Below are positions 41,138-49,322 of a stretch of DNA of 60,749 bases, one piece after another; the first letter of the stretch is position 1, and the number at the start of each line of letters is the position of its first letter. Origin of the DNA: an uncultured Eubacteriales bacterium. Lineage in GTDB: Bacteria > Bacillota > Clostridia > Oscillospirales > Oscillospiraceae. The DNA lies in contig UQGU01000007.1 in assembly GCA_900540635.1 (NCBI GenBank), positions 1 through 60,749 on the forward strand, in the 5' to 3' direction. The notes under the pieces were generated by a model. The model searched no databases. It saw nothing but the letters and a program-made list of their open reading frames with translations, and was not told where the DNA came from. The position numbers and the translations under genes are program-made.

Positions 41138-42028
41138 TCAGCCGTGATTGGGCTGTTTTTTCTTTACATAGTCGCAGGCATATTCAAAAAAGTGCTTTGC
41201 CAATGTTGTCTGCTCTCTGTGAAGCATACACAGGTAGATTTCGCTATGACCAACCGGTGCATCCTCTATAGGAATCGTGCGCAAATCCTTTGCAGAAAAC
41301 TGCTGCAGCTTTGTATTATAGGTCAGTCCGACGCAGCCACCCTGCAAATAGAGGCTGGCTGCAAAGCCGGTAGAATCCGTAATATAGCGCACCTTTGGTA
41401 TCACGCCGGCTTCCATGCACTGGGTATACACATGTCCAAGCTTGTCGCCATTTCGGGAGACAAAGCAGAACCATTCATTTTCCAGCTCTTTCAGTTGAAT
41501 CGAAGCTCTCCCCGCCAGCGGATGGTCTGCCCGGAGAATTGCATACATTCTCTCCCTCTGTGCAATCCGAATCCACTTGTCCTCCGCAGCACAGCTATGG
41601 TTCGATGTAACCAGCAAATCAAAGGGGGACAATGCCGGGTCTCCCTGGAGCTTATCCGCACTCATAACCTTGAGCTGAACCATTGGGAACGCTTTTCCAT
41701 AATCCGTCAGGATCTGGAAAATCTCATGGCAGGATGCCGTCACACAAATTTGCAGTGCGCCGGACAGCCAGGAGGCTTCCTTGAGGTACTGCACATTGCT
41801 ATCGAGCATACGCAGTACACTTTTGGCCGTATACAAAAATGCCTGACCTGTTTTGTTCAGCGTTATCTTTTTCCCCTGCCTGTCAAACAGCGGCGTTCCC
41901 AGCTCACTTTCCAACTGCTGCAGAACATTGCTCAGCGCCGGCTGAGAGACCATAAGCTGCTGAGAGGCCTTTGAGATGTTCTCATAATAGGCAATCACCT
42001 CAAAATATCGCAAATGTTGAATGTTCAT
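41138..42028 (-). CDS. LysR-family transcriptional regulator
   Basis: A 296-residue regulator: N-terminal winged HTH (MNIQHLRYFEVIAYYENISKASQQLMVSQPALSNVLQQLE) and a two-lobed effector domain from about residue 90. M at 42028 gives the canonical LysR opening; ATG 42049 would add seven residues. It is divergent from the carrier gene at 42194, and LysR proteins usually control the divergent gene through the shared region (42029-42193), so it probably controls the island's catabolic genes in response to their substrate. The AT-rich base composition is shared with the rest of the island and unlike the flanks. Confidence 0.92.
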   Translation of the reverse strand: MNIQHLRYFEVIAYYENISKASQQLMVSQPALSNVLQQLESELGTPLFDRQGKKITLNKTGQAFLYTAKSVLRMLDSNVQYLKEASWLSGALQICVTASCHEIFQILTDYGKAFPMVQLKVMSADKLQGDPALSPFDLLVTSNHSCAAEDKWIRIAQRERMYAILRADHPLAGRASIQLKELENEWFCFVSRNGDKLGHVYTQCMEAGVIPKVRYITDSTGFAASLYLQGGCVGLTYNTKLQQFSAKDLRTIPIEDAPVGHSEIYLCMLHREQTTLAKHFFEYACDYVKKKQPNHG

Positions 42029-42193
42029 AAAATGTTGCCACCATTCCATGTCATTTTGTTAGAAATATATAACTCTTCGCTGATATTATATCATTCTTTT
42101 GGTATTTGTCAAACCAGCCATTTCATAATACAATGGTTTTGTCAAGTTAAGGCCTAACGACTTAGACACCGAAATAGAAAGGAGATTCCCATC

Positions 42194-43455
42194 ATGAGTA
42201 ACATATGGGCAATTGTATCACTGCTTGCGCTTTTTGTTGTTGTATTTGTAGCCAACAAAAAGAAAATGAATGTGGGATTGTTAGGCATTGCCATGGCAAT
42301 GCTCCTCGGCACACTGGCGGGTATGCGCTACAAGGACATCATCAGCGGGTTCAATACCAGCCTGTTCCTGCGCGCCATCGCCATGCAGTCTCTGATCGTT
42401 ATCGCCAAAATGAACGGCACTCTGGAAGCCATTTCCAAGCGGATCATTAAGGTTGGCTGTGGCAAAGCCATTCGCGCCCTGCCAATTATTCTGTACATCT
42501 GCCTTATGATTTGTGAATTCCTGGGAACCGGCATCTATACCATGGCTGTGCCAATTCTCTGCGCCATTGCCTACGAAATGGGTATGCCCGTTCTGAAAAT
42601 CCTAAGCATCGGTCTGATTTGCACCACCGGCGGTGGCTGCTCTCCCTATGCCTATCCCGGTATTGTCCTAAGAAATCTGGCCGAAGCAGCCGGCCTGTCC
42701 ATCAACCTGTGGAACACCGCCGTATCCGGCAGCATAGTCTCCACCGTAATCTTTATCGGCCTGTATTTCTTCTTTGGCTGGCATAAGGAGGCCCCCGCAG
42801 CACCGCTGTAAACCAGGAGGCACTGCCGCCTATTTCCTGGAAGCAGTGGGCTACCATTGTTGGCTATCTGACCTTTGTCTTCTGCAACCTGGTGCTGGGG
42901 CTGGACACCGGCATTACCCCCATCATCATTTCTGTCCTGCTGTGCCTGATTGGCGCTGCTGACGGTACACAGATCATGAAGCGTCTCCCCTTCAATTCCC
43001 TGATTATGGTCGGCGGCATGACCGTGCTCATTGGCGTTGTCGGAAAGCTGGGCGGCATTGATCTGATTACCAGCGGTCTGGTTCTGATTGCAAGCAAGGC
43101 CCTGGCTCTCGCCATCATGTCCCTCGTTGCCAGCTGCCTCAGCGTCATCTCCTCTGCCCAGAGCGTTGTCATGCCCACCCTGGTACCCACCGTCCCCGGC
43201 CTGGTTGAGGCTCTTCCCGGCGTTACCGCGCAGAGCCTCATCAGCGCCATCGGCCTGGGCGCTTACGCAACCGGCGCTTCTCCCTTGTCCACCACGGGAG
43301 CCAATGTTATGGCAAACTTTGGCACTGTCTATGCTCCCACTCCCGAAGAAGAAAAGAAGCTGTTCAATCAGCTCCTGATCTTCGCGGCTGTTAGTCTGGT
43401 AACCTATACCATCGCTGGTGTGATCGGTGTCTACTCCGTAGCGTTGTTCCATTAA
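42194..43455 (+). pseudogene. MatC/SLC13-like carrier gene with a frameshift
   Basis: Two consecutive frames together encode one 12-helix carrier. The first (42194-42811) has MSNIWAIVSLLALFVVVFVA..., FNTSLFLRAIAMQSLIVIAK and CTTGGGCSPYAYPG, the second, open from 42787 in the preceding frame, continues PPISWKQWATIVGYLTFVF and ends with SVISSAQSVVMPTLVPTVPG and YATGASPLSTTGANV, repeated pore motifs of dicarboxylate/anion carriers of the MatC type. A single missing base in the C-run GGCCCCCGC at 42790-42798 would join them as KEAPRSTAVNQEALPP. The ribosome site GGAGATTCCCATC precedes ATG 42194. Whether this is a mutation or a sequencing error cannot be decided here. Confidence 0.8.
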
Positions 43456-43521
43456 CCGTCTTTCCTTTCGTCAAATGCCCGGTTCCAGCGGAACCGGGCA
43501 TTTGACGATACAGGAAAAAAC

Positions 43522-43611
43522 GGGGCTGTTAGAAAAGTCTCATACTAACACAGTGGCCAGTGCTCCCAGCACTGGCTACTGTGCTGATAGGGGGAGTTTT
43601 CTAACAGCCCC
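43522..43611. repeat. Dispersed repeat family B, copy 2 (short form)
   Basis: A 90-base element with 15-bp perfect terminal repeats GGGGCTGTTAGAAAA / TTTTCTAACAGCCCC. The interior differs from copies 1 and 3: CACAGTGGCCAGTGCT and AGCACTGGCTACTGTG form another stem. It lies between the convergent carrier and hydrogenase genes and its last base is the first base of the right 186-bp repeat. Confidence 0.9.
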
Positions 43612-43796
43612 TTTTCTGCTTTTTCTATTATACTACACCCCAAACCTGAAATAAAGCTGAAAATCCCCCTGCCGGTTTGGCAGGGGGAAAAATGCATTTC
43701 TCAGTCCAGCTCCTCAGCCAGGTCTGCGTACTGGGACTCCAGGGGGTTCTTCTTGGAGGCCAGCTTCATGGATGCTTCCACAGCCTTGGTGGCCTC
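43611..43796. repeat. 186-bp direct repeat, right copy
   Basis: Identical by eye to 36695-36880. Here the hydrogenase part is continuous with the full gene. It carries a stranded duplicate of the two-component promoter (TATAAT on the minus strand at 43627-43632) now pointing into the family B repeat and the carrier gene. Confidence 0.95.
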
Positions 43797-45206
43797 GTTA
43801 ATGGGCAGGATGGTACCGGCGCCGGCGATGCAGCCGCCGGGGCAGGCCATGCCCTCCAGAAGGTAGCCATTGTACTTGCCGACCTTGGCCATGTTCATGA
43901 GCTTGCGGCACTCCCGCAGGCCCTGGGCGTTGGCAACCTTGATGTCCATATCCGGGTGCTTCTCGTGAACGACCTCCACCACGGCGGCGGCCACGCCACC
44001 GGCTACGGCGAAGCCCCGGCCTGCTGCGGTGCCCTCGTCGGGAGCACCGACCTCGGGCAGGTTCTCGAAGTCCACTTCCTTTGCCTCGAACATACCCATG
44101 AGCTCTTCAAAGGTCAGCACAAAGTCCACATCGGAGCGGATGTTCTCCCGGATGGCCTCCAGCTTCTTGGCGGCGCAGGGGCCGACGAAGACAATCTTGG
44201 CGTTGGGATGCTCCTTCTTCACCATGCGGGCGGTATAGACCATGGGGGTCAGGGTCATGGAGATGTTCTTTGCCTGGGCAGGGAACAGCTTGTGGACCAT
44301 GGCGTGCCAGGCGGGGCAGCAGGAGGTTGCCATATAGGGCTGCTCGGCAGGAACCTTCTCCACAAAGTCCCGGGCCTCCTCCACGGTGCAGATGTCTGCG
44401 CCAACGGCAACTTCTACCATGTCCTTGAAGCCCAGCTGCTGCACGGCGGCGCGGAACTTGGCAACGGTCACATCCTTGCCGAACTGGCGGGCAAAGGCGG
44501 GAGCGGCAATGGCATAGACCTCGTCGCCCTCCATGATGGAGCGGACCACCTGATAGATCTGGCCCTTGTCCACAATTGCGCCGAAGGGGCAGGACACCAG
44601 GCACTGACCGCAGGAGACGCACTTGTCCTGGTTGATGATGGCCTTGCCGTTCTCGTCAGCACCGATGGCATCCATGCCGCAGGCGGCCTGGCAGGGGCGC
44701 TCCAGGTGGATGATGGCGTTGTAGGAGCAGGCCTGGGCGCACTTGCCGCACTTGATGCACTTGCTGCTGTCGATGAAGCTCTTGCCGTTGACGAAGCTGA
44801 TGGCATCCCGGGGGCAGACCTGCTGGCAGGAGGCAGCCAGACAGTTCTGGCAGTTCTCCGTGACCTTGTACTGGTTGGTGGGGCAGGCATGGCAGGCATA
44901 GGGGATGATGTTGATCAGAGGGGGCTCATAGTACTGCTGGGCAATGGCGGCGTGGTCCATGCCCTCGGTCAGAAGGGACCGGGTCTGGACGGAGCGGACG
45001 GACAGGCCCATGGCAAGCCGGACCCGTTCACCGGCAATGGCGCGCTCCAGGAACACGGACTCCCGGTGCAGGGGCTGGTCACCGGGGACGATGATATAGG
45101 GCAGGTCCTCGGCCTTGGTGTAGTCGTCGCCGTTGTAAGCCATGCGGGCAACCTCGGTGAAGACCTTCTTCCGGATGTCTGTGATCAGGGACGGAATACC
45201 TCTCAT
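43701..45206 (-). CDS. Monomeric [FeFe]-hydrogenase, group B-like
   Basis: A 501-residue protein. The N-terminal part carries cysteine motifs for several 4Fe-4S clusters (CQNCLAASCQQVCP, CIKCGKCAQACSYNAI, CVSCGQCLVSCPFGAI). The H-cluster motifs are L1 TSCCPAWHAMV (near residue 297), L2 GPCAAKK (near 344) and L3 EGMACPGGCIAG (near 453). Group A enzymes have M-P-C-T-A-K-K in L2; the GPCAAKK form fits the less studied group B type as I recall it. It makes or oxidises H2 with ferredoxin in the cytoplasm. ATG 45206 follows TTGGAGG; the frame upstream is not coding. It was apparently once directly upstream of the two-component operon, before the island entered. Confidence 0.9.
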   Translation of the reverse strand: MRGIPSLITDIRKKVFTEVARMAYNGDDYTKAEDLPYIIVPGDQPLHRESVFLERAIAGERVRLAMGLSVRSVQTRSLLTEGMDHAAIAQQYYEPPLINIIPYACHACPTNQYKVTENCQNCLAASCQQVCPRDAISFVNGKSFIDSSKCIKCGKCAQACSYNAIIHLERPCQAACGMDAIGADENGKAIINQDKCVSCGQCLVSCPFGAIVDKGQIYQVVRSIMEGDEVYAIAAPAFARQFGKDVTVAKFRAAVQQLGFKDMVEVAVGADICTVEEARDFVEKVPAEQPYMATSCCPAWHAMVHKLFPAQAKNISMTLTPMVYTARMVKKEHPNAKIVFVGPCAAKKLEAIRENIRSDVDFVLTFEELMGMFEAKEVDFENLPEVGAPDEGTAAGRGFAVAGGVAAAVVEVVHEKHPDMDIKVANAQGLRECRKLMNMAKVGKYNGYLLEGMACPGGCIAGAGTILPINEATKAVEASMKLASKKNPLESQYADLAEELD

Positions 45207-45263
45207 ATAATAAAATCCTCCAAAATGGGCAGATTCTCCCCATCTGCCCGTAATTTCCATTAT

Positions 45264-45292
45264 ATTATACCAAGAAGCCGCCTGTTTCGCAA
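45264..45292 (-). promoter_or_regulatory. Promoter of the hydrogenase gene
   Basis: On the minus strand TTGCGA (45287-45292) and TATAAT (45264-45269) are 17 bases apart, 58 bases before the ATG. Confidence 0.75.
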
Positions 45293-45388
45293 GATTTTCC
45301 CTATACAAATATTCTTATAGGATTATTAGAATCCCCTATGCGCTCTGCACATATACTCTGGTAAGGTTTTCGTGTGGAGGGATCGCAG

Positions 45389-46546
45389 ATGAAACGTTTT
45401 TGTGCGCTGCTGCTGTGCGCCGTCCTGTTGTGCATGGCACTGCCCTGGCAAACCCGGGCAGCGGAGATGGATGTAAATGCAAAAAGCGCCCTGCTGATGG
45501 ATGCTGCCACAGGCACGGTGCTGTTTGAGAAGAACGCCCATGAGGCCCTGGCCCCGGCCAGTGTGACCAAGATCATGACCATGCTGCTGATCATGGAGGC
45601 AATCGATTCCGGCAGCATTGGCTACGACGATATGGTCACCGCTTCGGAATCTGCAGCGGCCAAGGGGGGCAGTCAGGTATATCTGAAGGCCGGAGAACAG
45701 ATGGCCGTCTCGGAAATGCTGAAATCCATTGCCGTCTCCTCTGCCAATGACTGCGCCTGCGCCATGGCAGAGCATCTATCCGGCAGCGAGGGAGCCTTTG
45801 TGGACCGAATGAACGAGCGGGCCCGGGAGCTTGGCATGGAGGACACCCATTTCGTCAACTGTACCGGTCTGGACGACAGCCCGGAGGCCGCCCGGCACCG
45901 CACCAGCGCCTACGACATCGCCCTCATGTCCCGGGAGCTGCTGACCCGCCACCCGGATATCAAAAAATACACGACCATCTGGATGGACACCATCCGGAAC
46001 GGCGCCTTTGGCCTGTCCAACACCAACAAGCTCATCCGCTTTTACCCCGGGGCCACAGGCCTGAAAACCGGCTTTACCTCCGGGGCGGGCTATTGCCTGT
46101 CCGCCACGGCCCAGCGGGAGGGCATGGAGCTCATCGCCGTAACCATGGGCTGTGAGAGCGCCAAGATTCGAAACGCCGCCTGCAAGCAGCTGCTGGACTA
46201 TGGCTTTGCAAACTTCGCCCTGGTGTCTCCCGACCTGGAAGACGTGCCCAGCGTCCCCGTTGTCCTGGGCAAGGAAAAAGATGTCTCTCTGGAACTCTCC
46301 GGGGCGCGGCAGCTGCTGATCCCCAAGGCAAAAAAAGCAGGGATCACGCAGAGCGTGACCCTGGAGGAAAGCGTCAACGCCCCGGTGGAAAAAGGGGCAG
46401 TCCTCGGAACGCTGACAGTCAAAAGCGGCGGGGAGACACTTCTTGAGATTCCCCTGTCCGCAGCCAAAGCCGTGGAAAAGCTGACCTTTGGGGATGTTTT
46501 TCTGATGGTTCTGAAGCGGGCCGCCATGGCAAAAGAGGATGCCTGA
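45389..46546 (+). CDS. dacF: D-alanyl-D-alanine carboxypeptidase (DacF/PBP5 type)
   Basis: A 385-residue penicillin-binding protein with a signal peptide (MKRFCALLLCAVLLCMALPW...TRA). The three serine-peptidase boxes are present: S58-V-T-K61 in APASVTKIM, S-A-N in AVSSANDCACAM and KTG in TGLKTGFTSGAGYCL; a C-terminal beta domain and amphipathic end (DVFLMVLKRAAMAKEDA) follow. It trims the last D-Ala of peptidoglycan side chains; in sporulating Firmicutes the DacF/DacB subgroup limits cross-linking in the cortex, which fits pdaA in this window, but the general DacA role is equally possible. ATG 45389 has GGAGGG ahead. Confidence 0.9.
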   Translation: MKRFCALLLCAVLLCMALPWQTRAAEMDVNAKSALLMDAATGTVLFEKNAHEALAPASVTKIMTMLLIMEAIDSGSIGYDDMVTASESAAAKGGSQVYLKAGEQMAVSEMLKSIAVSSANDCACAMAEHLSGSEGAFVDRMNERARELGMEDTHFVNCTGLDDSPEAARHRTSAYDIALMSRELLTRHPDIKKYTTIWMDTIRNGAFGLSNTNKLIRFYPGATGLKTGFTSGAGYCLSATAQREGMELIAVTMGCESAKIRNAACKQLLDYGFANFALVSPDLEDVPSVPVVLGKEKDVSLELSGARQLLIPKAKKAGITQSVTLEESVNAPVEKGAVLGTLTVKSGGETLLEIPLSAAKAVEKLTFGDVFLMVLKRAAMAKEDA

Positions 46547-46589
46547 GGCTCCAGTTCTTCGCTATGGCCTGTTGATTCGAACGATAGCC

Positions 46590-47260
46590 CTGTCCGCCCA
46601 TGGGCTGGGTCCCTCCGGGGGCGGTTTTCTTGCTTCTGCAAGAAAATCGATAAGAAGCAGCCTCAAGGGGGGCGCTGACCGCTGCTAGCTCCCGCCGCAG
46701 AGCCGATGTATCAGCGGTGCGATTGCCACCGGCAATCGATTCATTAGATTCGCTGCGCGACGCACCGCCCCCCTTGAGAATCCCCTCCGGCGCGCATTTA
46801 CGTTTGAAAAGCAATGTTTCAGCGGTATTCTATCTAAGACGTTCGACATCTTAAACTCTATAATCAATCGGGTCTCTTTACTGTTTTCACACAGTGAAAA
46901 CAGTCTACAAAAACCAAAACTGGTTTTCTATTCCGCGCCAGTGCGCACACTGGCATGGAATACCCGGGCAATAGGATATTCAAATAGAAAGTGGCCAAAA
47001 ATTTGATTTTCCTCATTGAATCGAACCGGGAAAAATTTAGGGATTGCACCCCGTACTCGCCGGAAGGCGGCGCAGAGATTATATTGGTTCTGAGGCCGGG
47101 AGGGATTCCTAAGGGAGGGCGGTGCGTCGCGCAGCGAATCTAATCTAACGATTGCCGGTGGCAATCGCTCTGTGAAATTATCGGCTTTGCCGACAGCGCC
47201 TCCCTTAGGCCGCATTCTTGGGGAGCTTCTTGGCGGGACAAGAAGCTCCCCGCCTGAGGC
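46590..47260. repeat. Repeat-rich spacer with inverted dispersed units (family D)
   Basis: The 767-base gap 46547-47313 has no credible gene. GCGATTGCCACCGGCAATCG followed by TTAGATTCGCTGCGCGACGC at 46719-46770 is repeated inverted at 47120-47170 (GCGTCGCGCAGCGAATCTAA, then CGATTGCCGGTGGCAATCGC). The outer arms CAAGGGGGGCGCTG and CAGCGCCTCCCTTAG also pair loosely. Further hairpins: CTGTTTTCAC / GTGAAAACAG near 46880-46904, CCAGTGCGCACACTGG near 46937, and GGGGAGCTTCTTG / CAAGAAGCTCCCC at 47219-47250. The core GATTCGCTGCGCGACGCACC also occurs at 14.66 kb. Confidence 0.75.
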
Positions 47261-47313
47261 ACCCAGCCGAAACGCGGACAGGGCTGCCGTCAAAACGCAA
47301 AACGCCCCCAAAA

Positions 47314-48675
47314 TCAAATCTCCAGCTTCCCCAGGCCCTCTTCCAGGGCCCTTTCATCCACCGCGGAATAGTTGATCACCAGCATTCCCCGGCAGTCCTC
47401 CGTTGGGTGGGTATGGAAGCTGCTCAGGGGCTGCACGTGCAATCCGCTTTGGGCGAAGAGGGCTGTCAGAGCCCTGTCGTCCAGGGCGGTTTCCACTTTC
47501 AGAAGAAAATGGAGTCCTGCGTCTTGCTCCAGGATGGTCAGCTTGTCCGCCGCCGGACAGCGCTCCAGCATGGCAATGACCCGGTTCCGCCGGGCACGGT
47601 AGAATTTGCGCATGCGGTTGATGTGCTTTTCAAAATACCCCCGGTCCAGAAAATAGGCCAGGGTATACTGCTCGAAGCTGGGCACGGTGCAGCCGTAAAA
47701 GCCCAGCTTCTCCCGGAACCGGGCCATAAGTGCCTGGGGCAGCACCATATAGCTGATGCGGATGGAGGGGGACAGGGTCTTGGAGAAGGTATTCATATAA
47801 ATCACCCGCTCCGGATCCATGGTCTGCATGGGGGCCAGAGGGCGGCCCTGGAAGCGGAACTCCGTGTCGTAGTCGTCCTCAATGATGAAGCCATCCACCC
47901 TTTGGGCCCAGTCAATGAGGGCTCTGCGCCGGTGCAGCGGGGTGACGAGACCCGTGGGGAAGTGGTGGGCAGGGGAGAGGTGCAGCACCCTCGCATCTCC
48001 CAGGCAGTCCGGCCGGATACCGGATGCATCCATGGGCACGCTCAGGCAGGTTACGCCTCCGGCGGCGTAGATCTTCCGGATTTTTCCATAGCCCGGGTCC
48101 TCTACGGCATAGACATTGTCCTGACCCAGCAGCTGTAAAAGCAGATTGTACAAAAAGTCCGTGCCCGCGCCCAGCAGGATGTTTTCCGGGTCTACGTCCA
48201 TGCCCCGAAAGTCTGAAAGGCTCCGGGCAATGGCCTGCCGGGCCTCCAAAGCGCCCCGGCTGTCCATGGGCAGCAGAAGCTTCTGCCCATAGTCCAGGAT
48301 GACCTCTCGCTGCAGGCGAATCCATACGGAAAAGGGAAATTGCCCCGTGCCGTTGCCGGTGAGGTCTGCGCCAACCGAGGCTTCCGGACCGGGAAACGGG
48401 TGCCGGGATGCCGGGCGGGGGGCCTGCCGCTGCTCCACGGCTTCCACAAAATAGCCGGACCGCTCCCGGGAAGAGATATAGCCCTCCTCCAAAAGCTGAT
48501 TATAGGCCCCTTCCACGGTGGTTTTGCCCACCTCCAGGTTGGAGGCCAGGGCCCGCTTGGAGGGAAGCTTCTCCCCGGGCTGCAGTGCCCCCGTGAGAAT
48601 GTCCTCCCGAATGGCCCGGTAGAGGGATTCATACAGCGGCAGCCCCGGCTGCTTTTTTAACGTATAGGTCCGCAT
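47314..48675 (-). CDS. MocR-type regulator (GntR HTH fused to an aminotransferase domain)
   Basis: A 453-residue protein: winged HTH of GntR type (LPLYESLYRAIREDILTGALQPGEKLPSKRALASNLEVGKTTVEGAYNQL, residues 12-65) joined to a fold-type I aminotransferase domain with the PLP region INTFSKTLSPSIRISYMVLP (here MNTFSKTLSPSIR, the Lys after S) and FIIEDDYDTEFRF. MocR proteins sense PLP or amino compounds; PdxR is a well-known example, but its target cannot be read here. ATG 48675 follows TGACC, the stop of the upstream XRE gene, so translation is coupled. The frame upstream of 48675 is not coding. Confidence 0.9.
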   Translation of the reverse strand: MRTYTLKKQPGLPLYESLYRAIREDILTGALQPGEKLPSKRALASNLEVGKTTVEGAYNQLLEEGYISSRERSGYFVEAVEQRQAPRPASRHPFPGPEASVGADLTGNGTGQFPFSVWIRLQREVILDYGQKLLLPMDSRGALEARQAIARSLSDFRGMDVDPENILLGAGTDFLYNLLLQLLGQDNVYAVEDPGYGKIRKIYAAGGVTCLSVPMDASGIRPDCLGDARVLHLSPAHHFPTGLVTPLHRRRALIDWAQRVDGFIIEDDYDTEFRFQGRPLAPMQTMDPERVIYMNTFSKTLSPSIRISYMVLPQALMARFREKLGFYGCTVPSFEQYTLAYFLDRGYFEKHINRMRKFYRARRNRVIAMLERCPAADKLTILEQDAGLHFLLKVETALDDRALTALFAQSGLHVQPLSSFHTHPTEDCRGMLVINYSAVDERALEEGLGKLEI

Positions 48676-48677
48676 GG

Positions 48678-49190
48678 TCAGCCCTGCTTCCGCCGGGCCT
48701 CGTAGGCATCCCGGTCGATGGCTCCGGACAGGAGCATTTTTTCGGACCAGAGCTGCAGGGTCTCCACGGTAACGGAGATGCGCTCCAGCTCCTGCTGGAT
48801 GGTGATAAAGTCGTCGATCTCGTCCCCGGAGACCTTCCCGTCGGCAGTGATCTCGATGAGTCGGTCCTTCCGCTTGTCTACGGCATTGAGGGAGGCCAGC
48901 ATTTCCAGCACGATGGCGCTGAGCTCCTTCATTTCCACCTCCGGCACATAGGCCTTGCCGATGGGGCAGCACTGGGAGCAATAGTAATTGCACAGGCTGG
49001 GCCGTTTGTACTTCCTGGCGAAGGCAAGCACCTCCTCAGGGTAGGGGGCACACTTGCCGCTTTCAATTTTTTCAATGCGTTCCGGGCTGACGGTTTCCAG
49101 CAGCTCTGCCGCTTTCTCCCGGGATAGGCCCAGATCCTCCCGAATCAGCTGAAATTTGTTTTTGTTCTGCCGGACGGATCCTCTTCCCAT
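48678..49190 (-). CDS. XRE-like HTH protein with a cysteine cluster
   Basis: A 170-residue protein with an N-terminal HTH (FQLIREDLGLSREKAAELLETVSPERIEKIESGKCAPYPEEVLAFARKY) followed by LCNYYCSQCCPIGKAY, a C-x3-C-x2-CC cluster that could bind iron-sulfur or zinc, and a C-terminal coiled-coil of about 80 residues (ELSAIVLEMLASLNAVDKRKDRLIEI ... ELERISVTVETLQLW). SD AAGGAGCGC precedes ATG 49190. It forms an operon with the MocR gene. This arrangement, DNA-binding domain plus cysteine cluster, suggests a redox or metal sensor; that is inference. Confidence 0.75.
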   Translation of the reverse strand: MGRGSVRQNKNKFQLIREDLGLSREKAAELLETVSPERIEKIESGKCAPYPEEVLAFARKYKRPSLCNYYCSQCCPIGKAYVPEVEMKELSAIVLEMLASLNAVDKRKDRLIEITADGKVSGDEIDDFITIQQELERISVTVETLQLWSEKMLLSGAIDRDAYEARRKQG

Positions 49191-49265
49191 GGCTGTGCGC
49201 TCCTTTTCCTTTTTTGGGCATTATACCACGGCTGTGCAAAAAAGTACAGATTGCTGCGATTTTAT

Positions 49266-49294
49266 TTGACGTTTCCCTATGCGTTTGATAGAAT
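49266..49294 (+). promoter_or_regulatory. Promoter of the nicotinate salvage pair
   Basis: TTGACG (49266-49271) and TAGAAT (49289-49294) with a 17-base spacer, 29 bases before the ATG at 49323. Confidence 0.75.
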
Positions 49295-49322
49295 AGAACG
49301 GAAAAAGAGGGAGGGATGGACC

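Noticed and set aside
42787..42811. Programmed ribosomal frameshifting in the carrier gene
   Set aside because: No slippery heptamer followed by a stem is evident; a simple base loss in a C-run explains it better.
46679..47172. A possible CRISPR array from regular GATTCGCTGCGCG repeats
   Set aside because: Only two copies, inverted to each other, without spacers of uniform length; it is a dispersed palindromic repeat.
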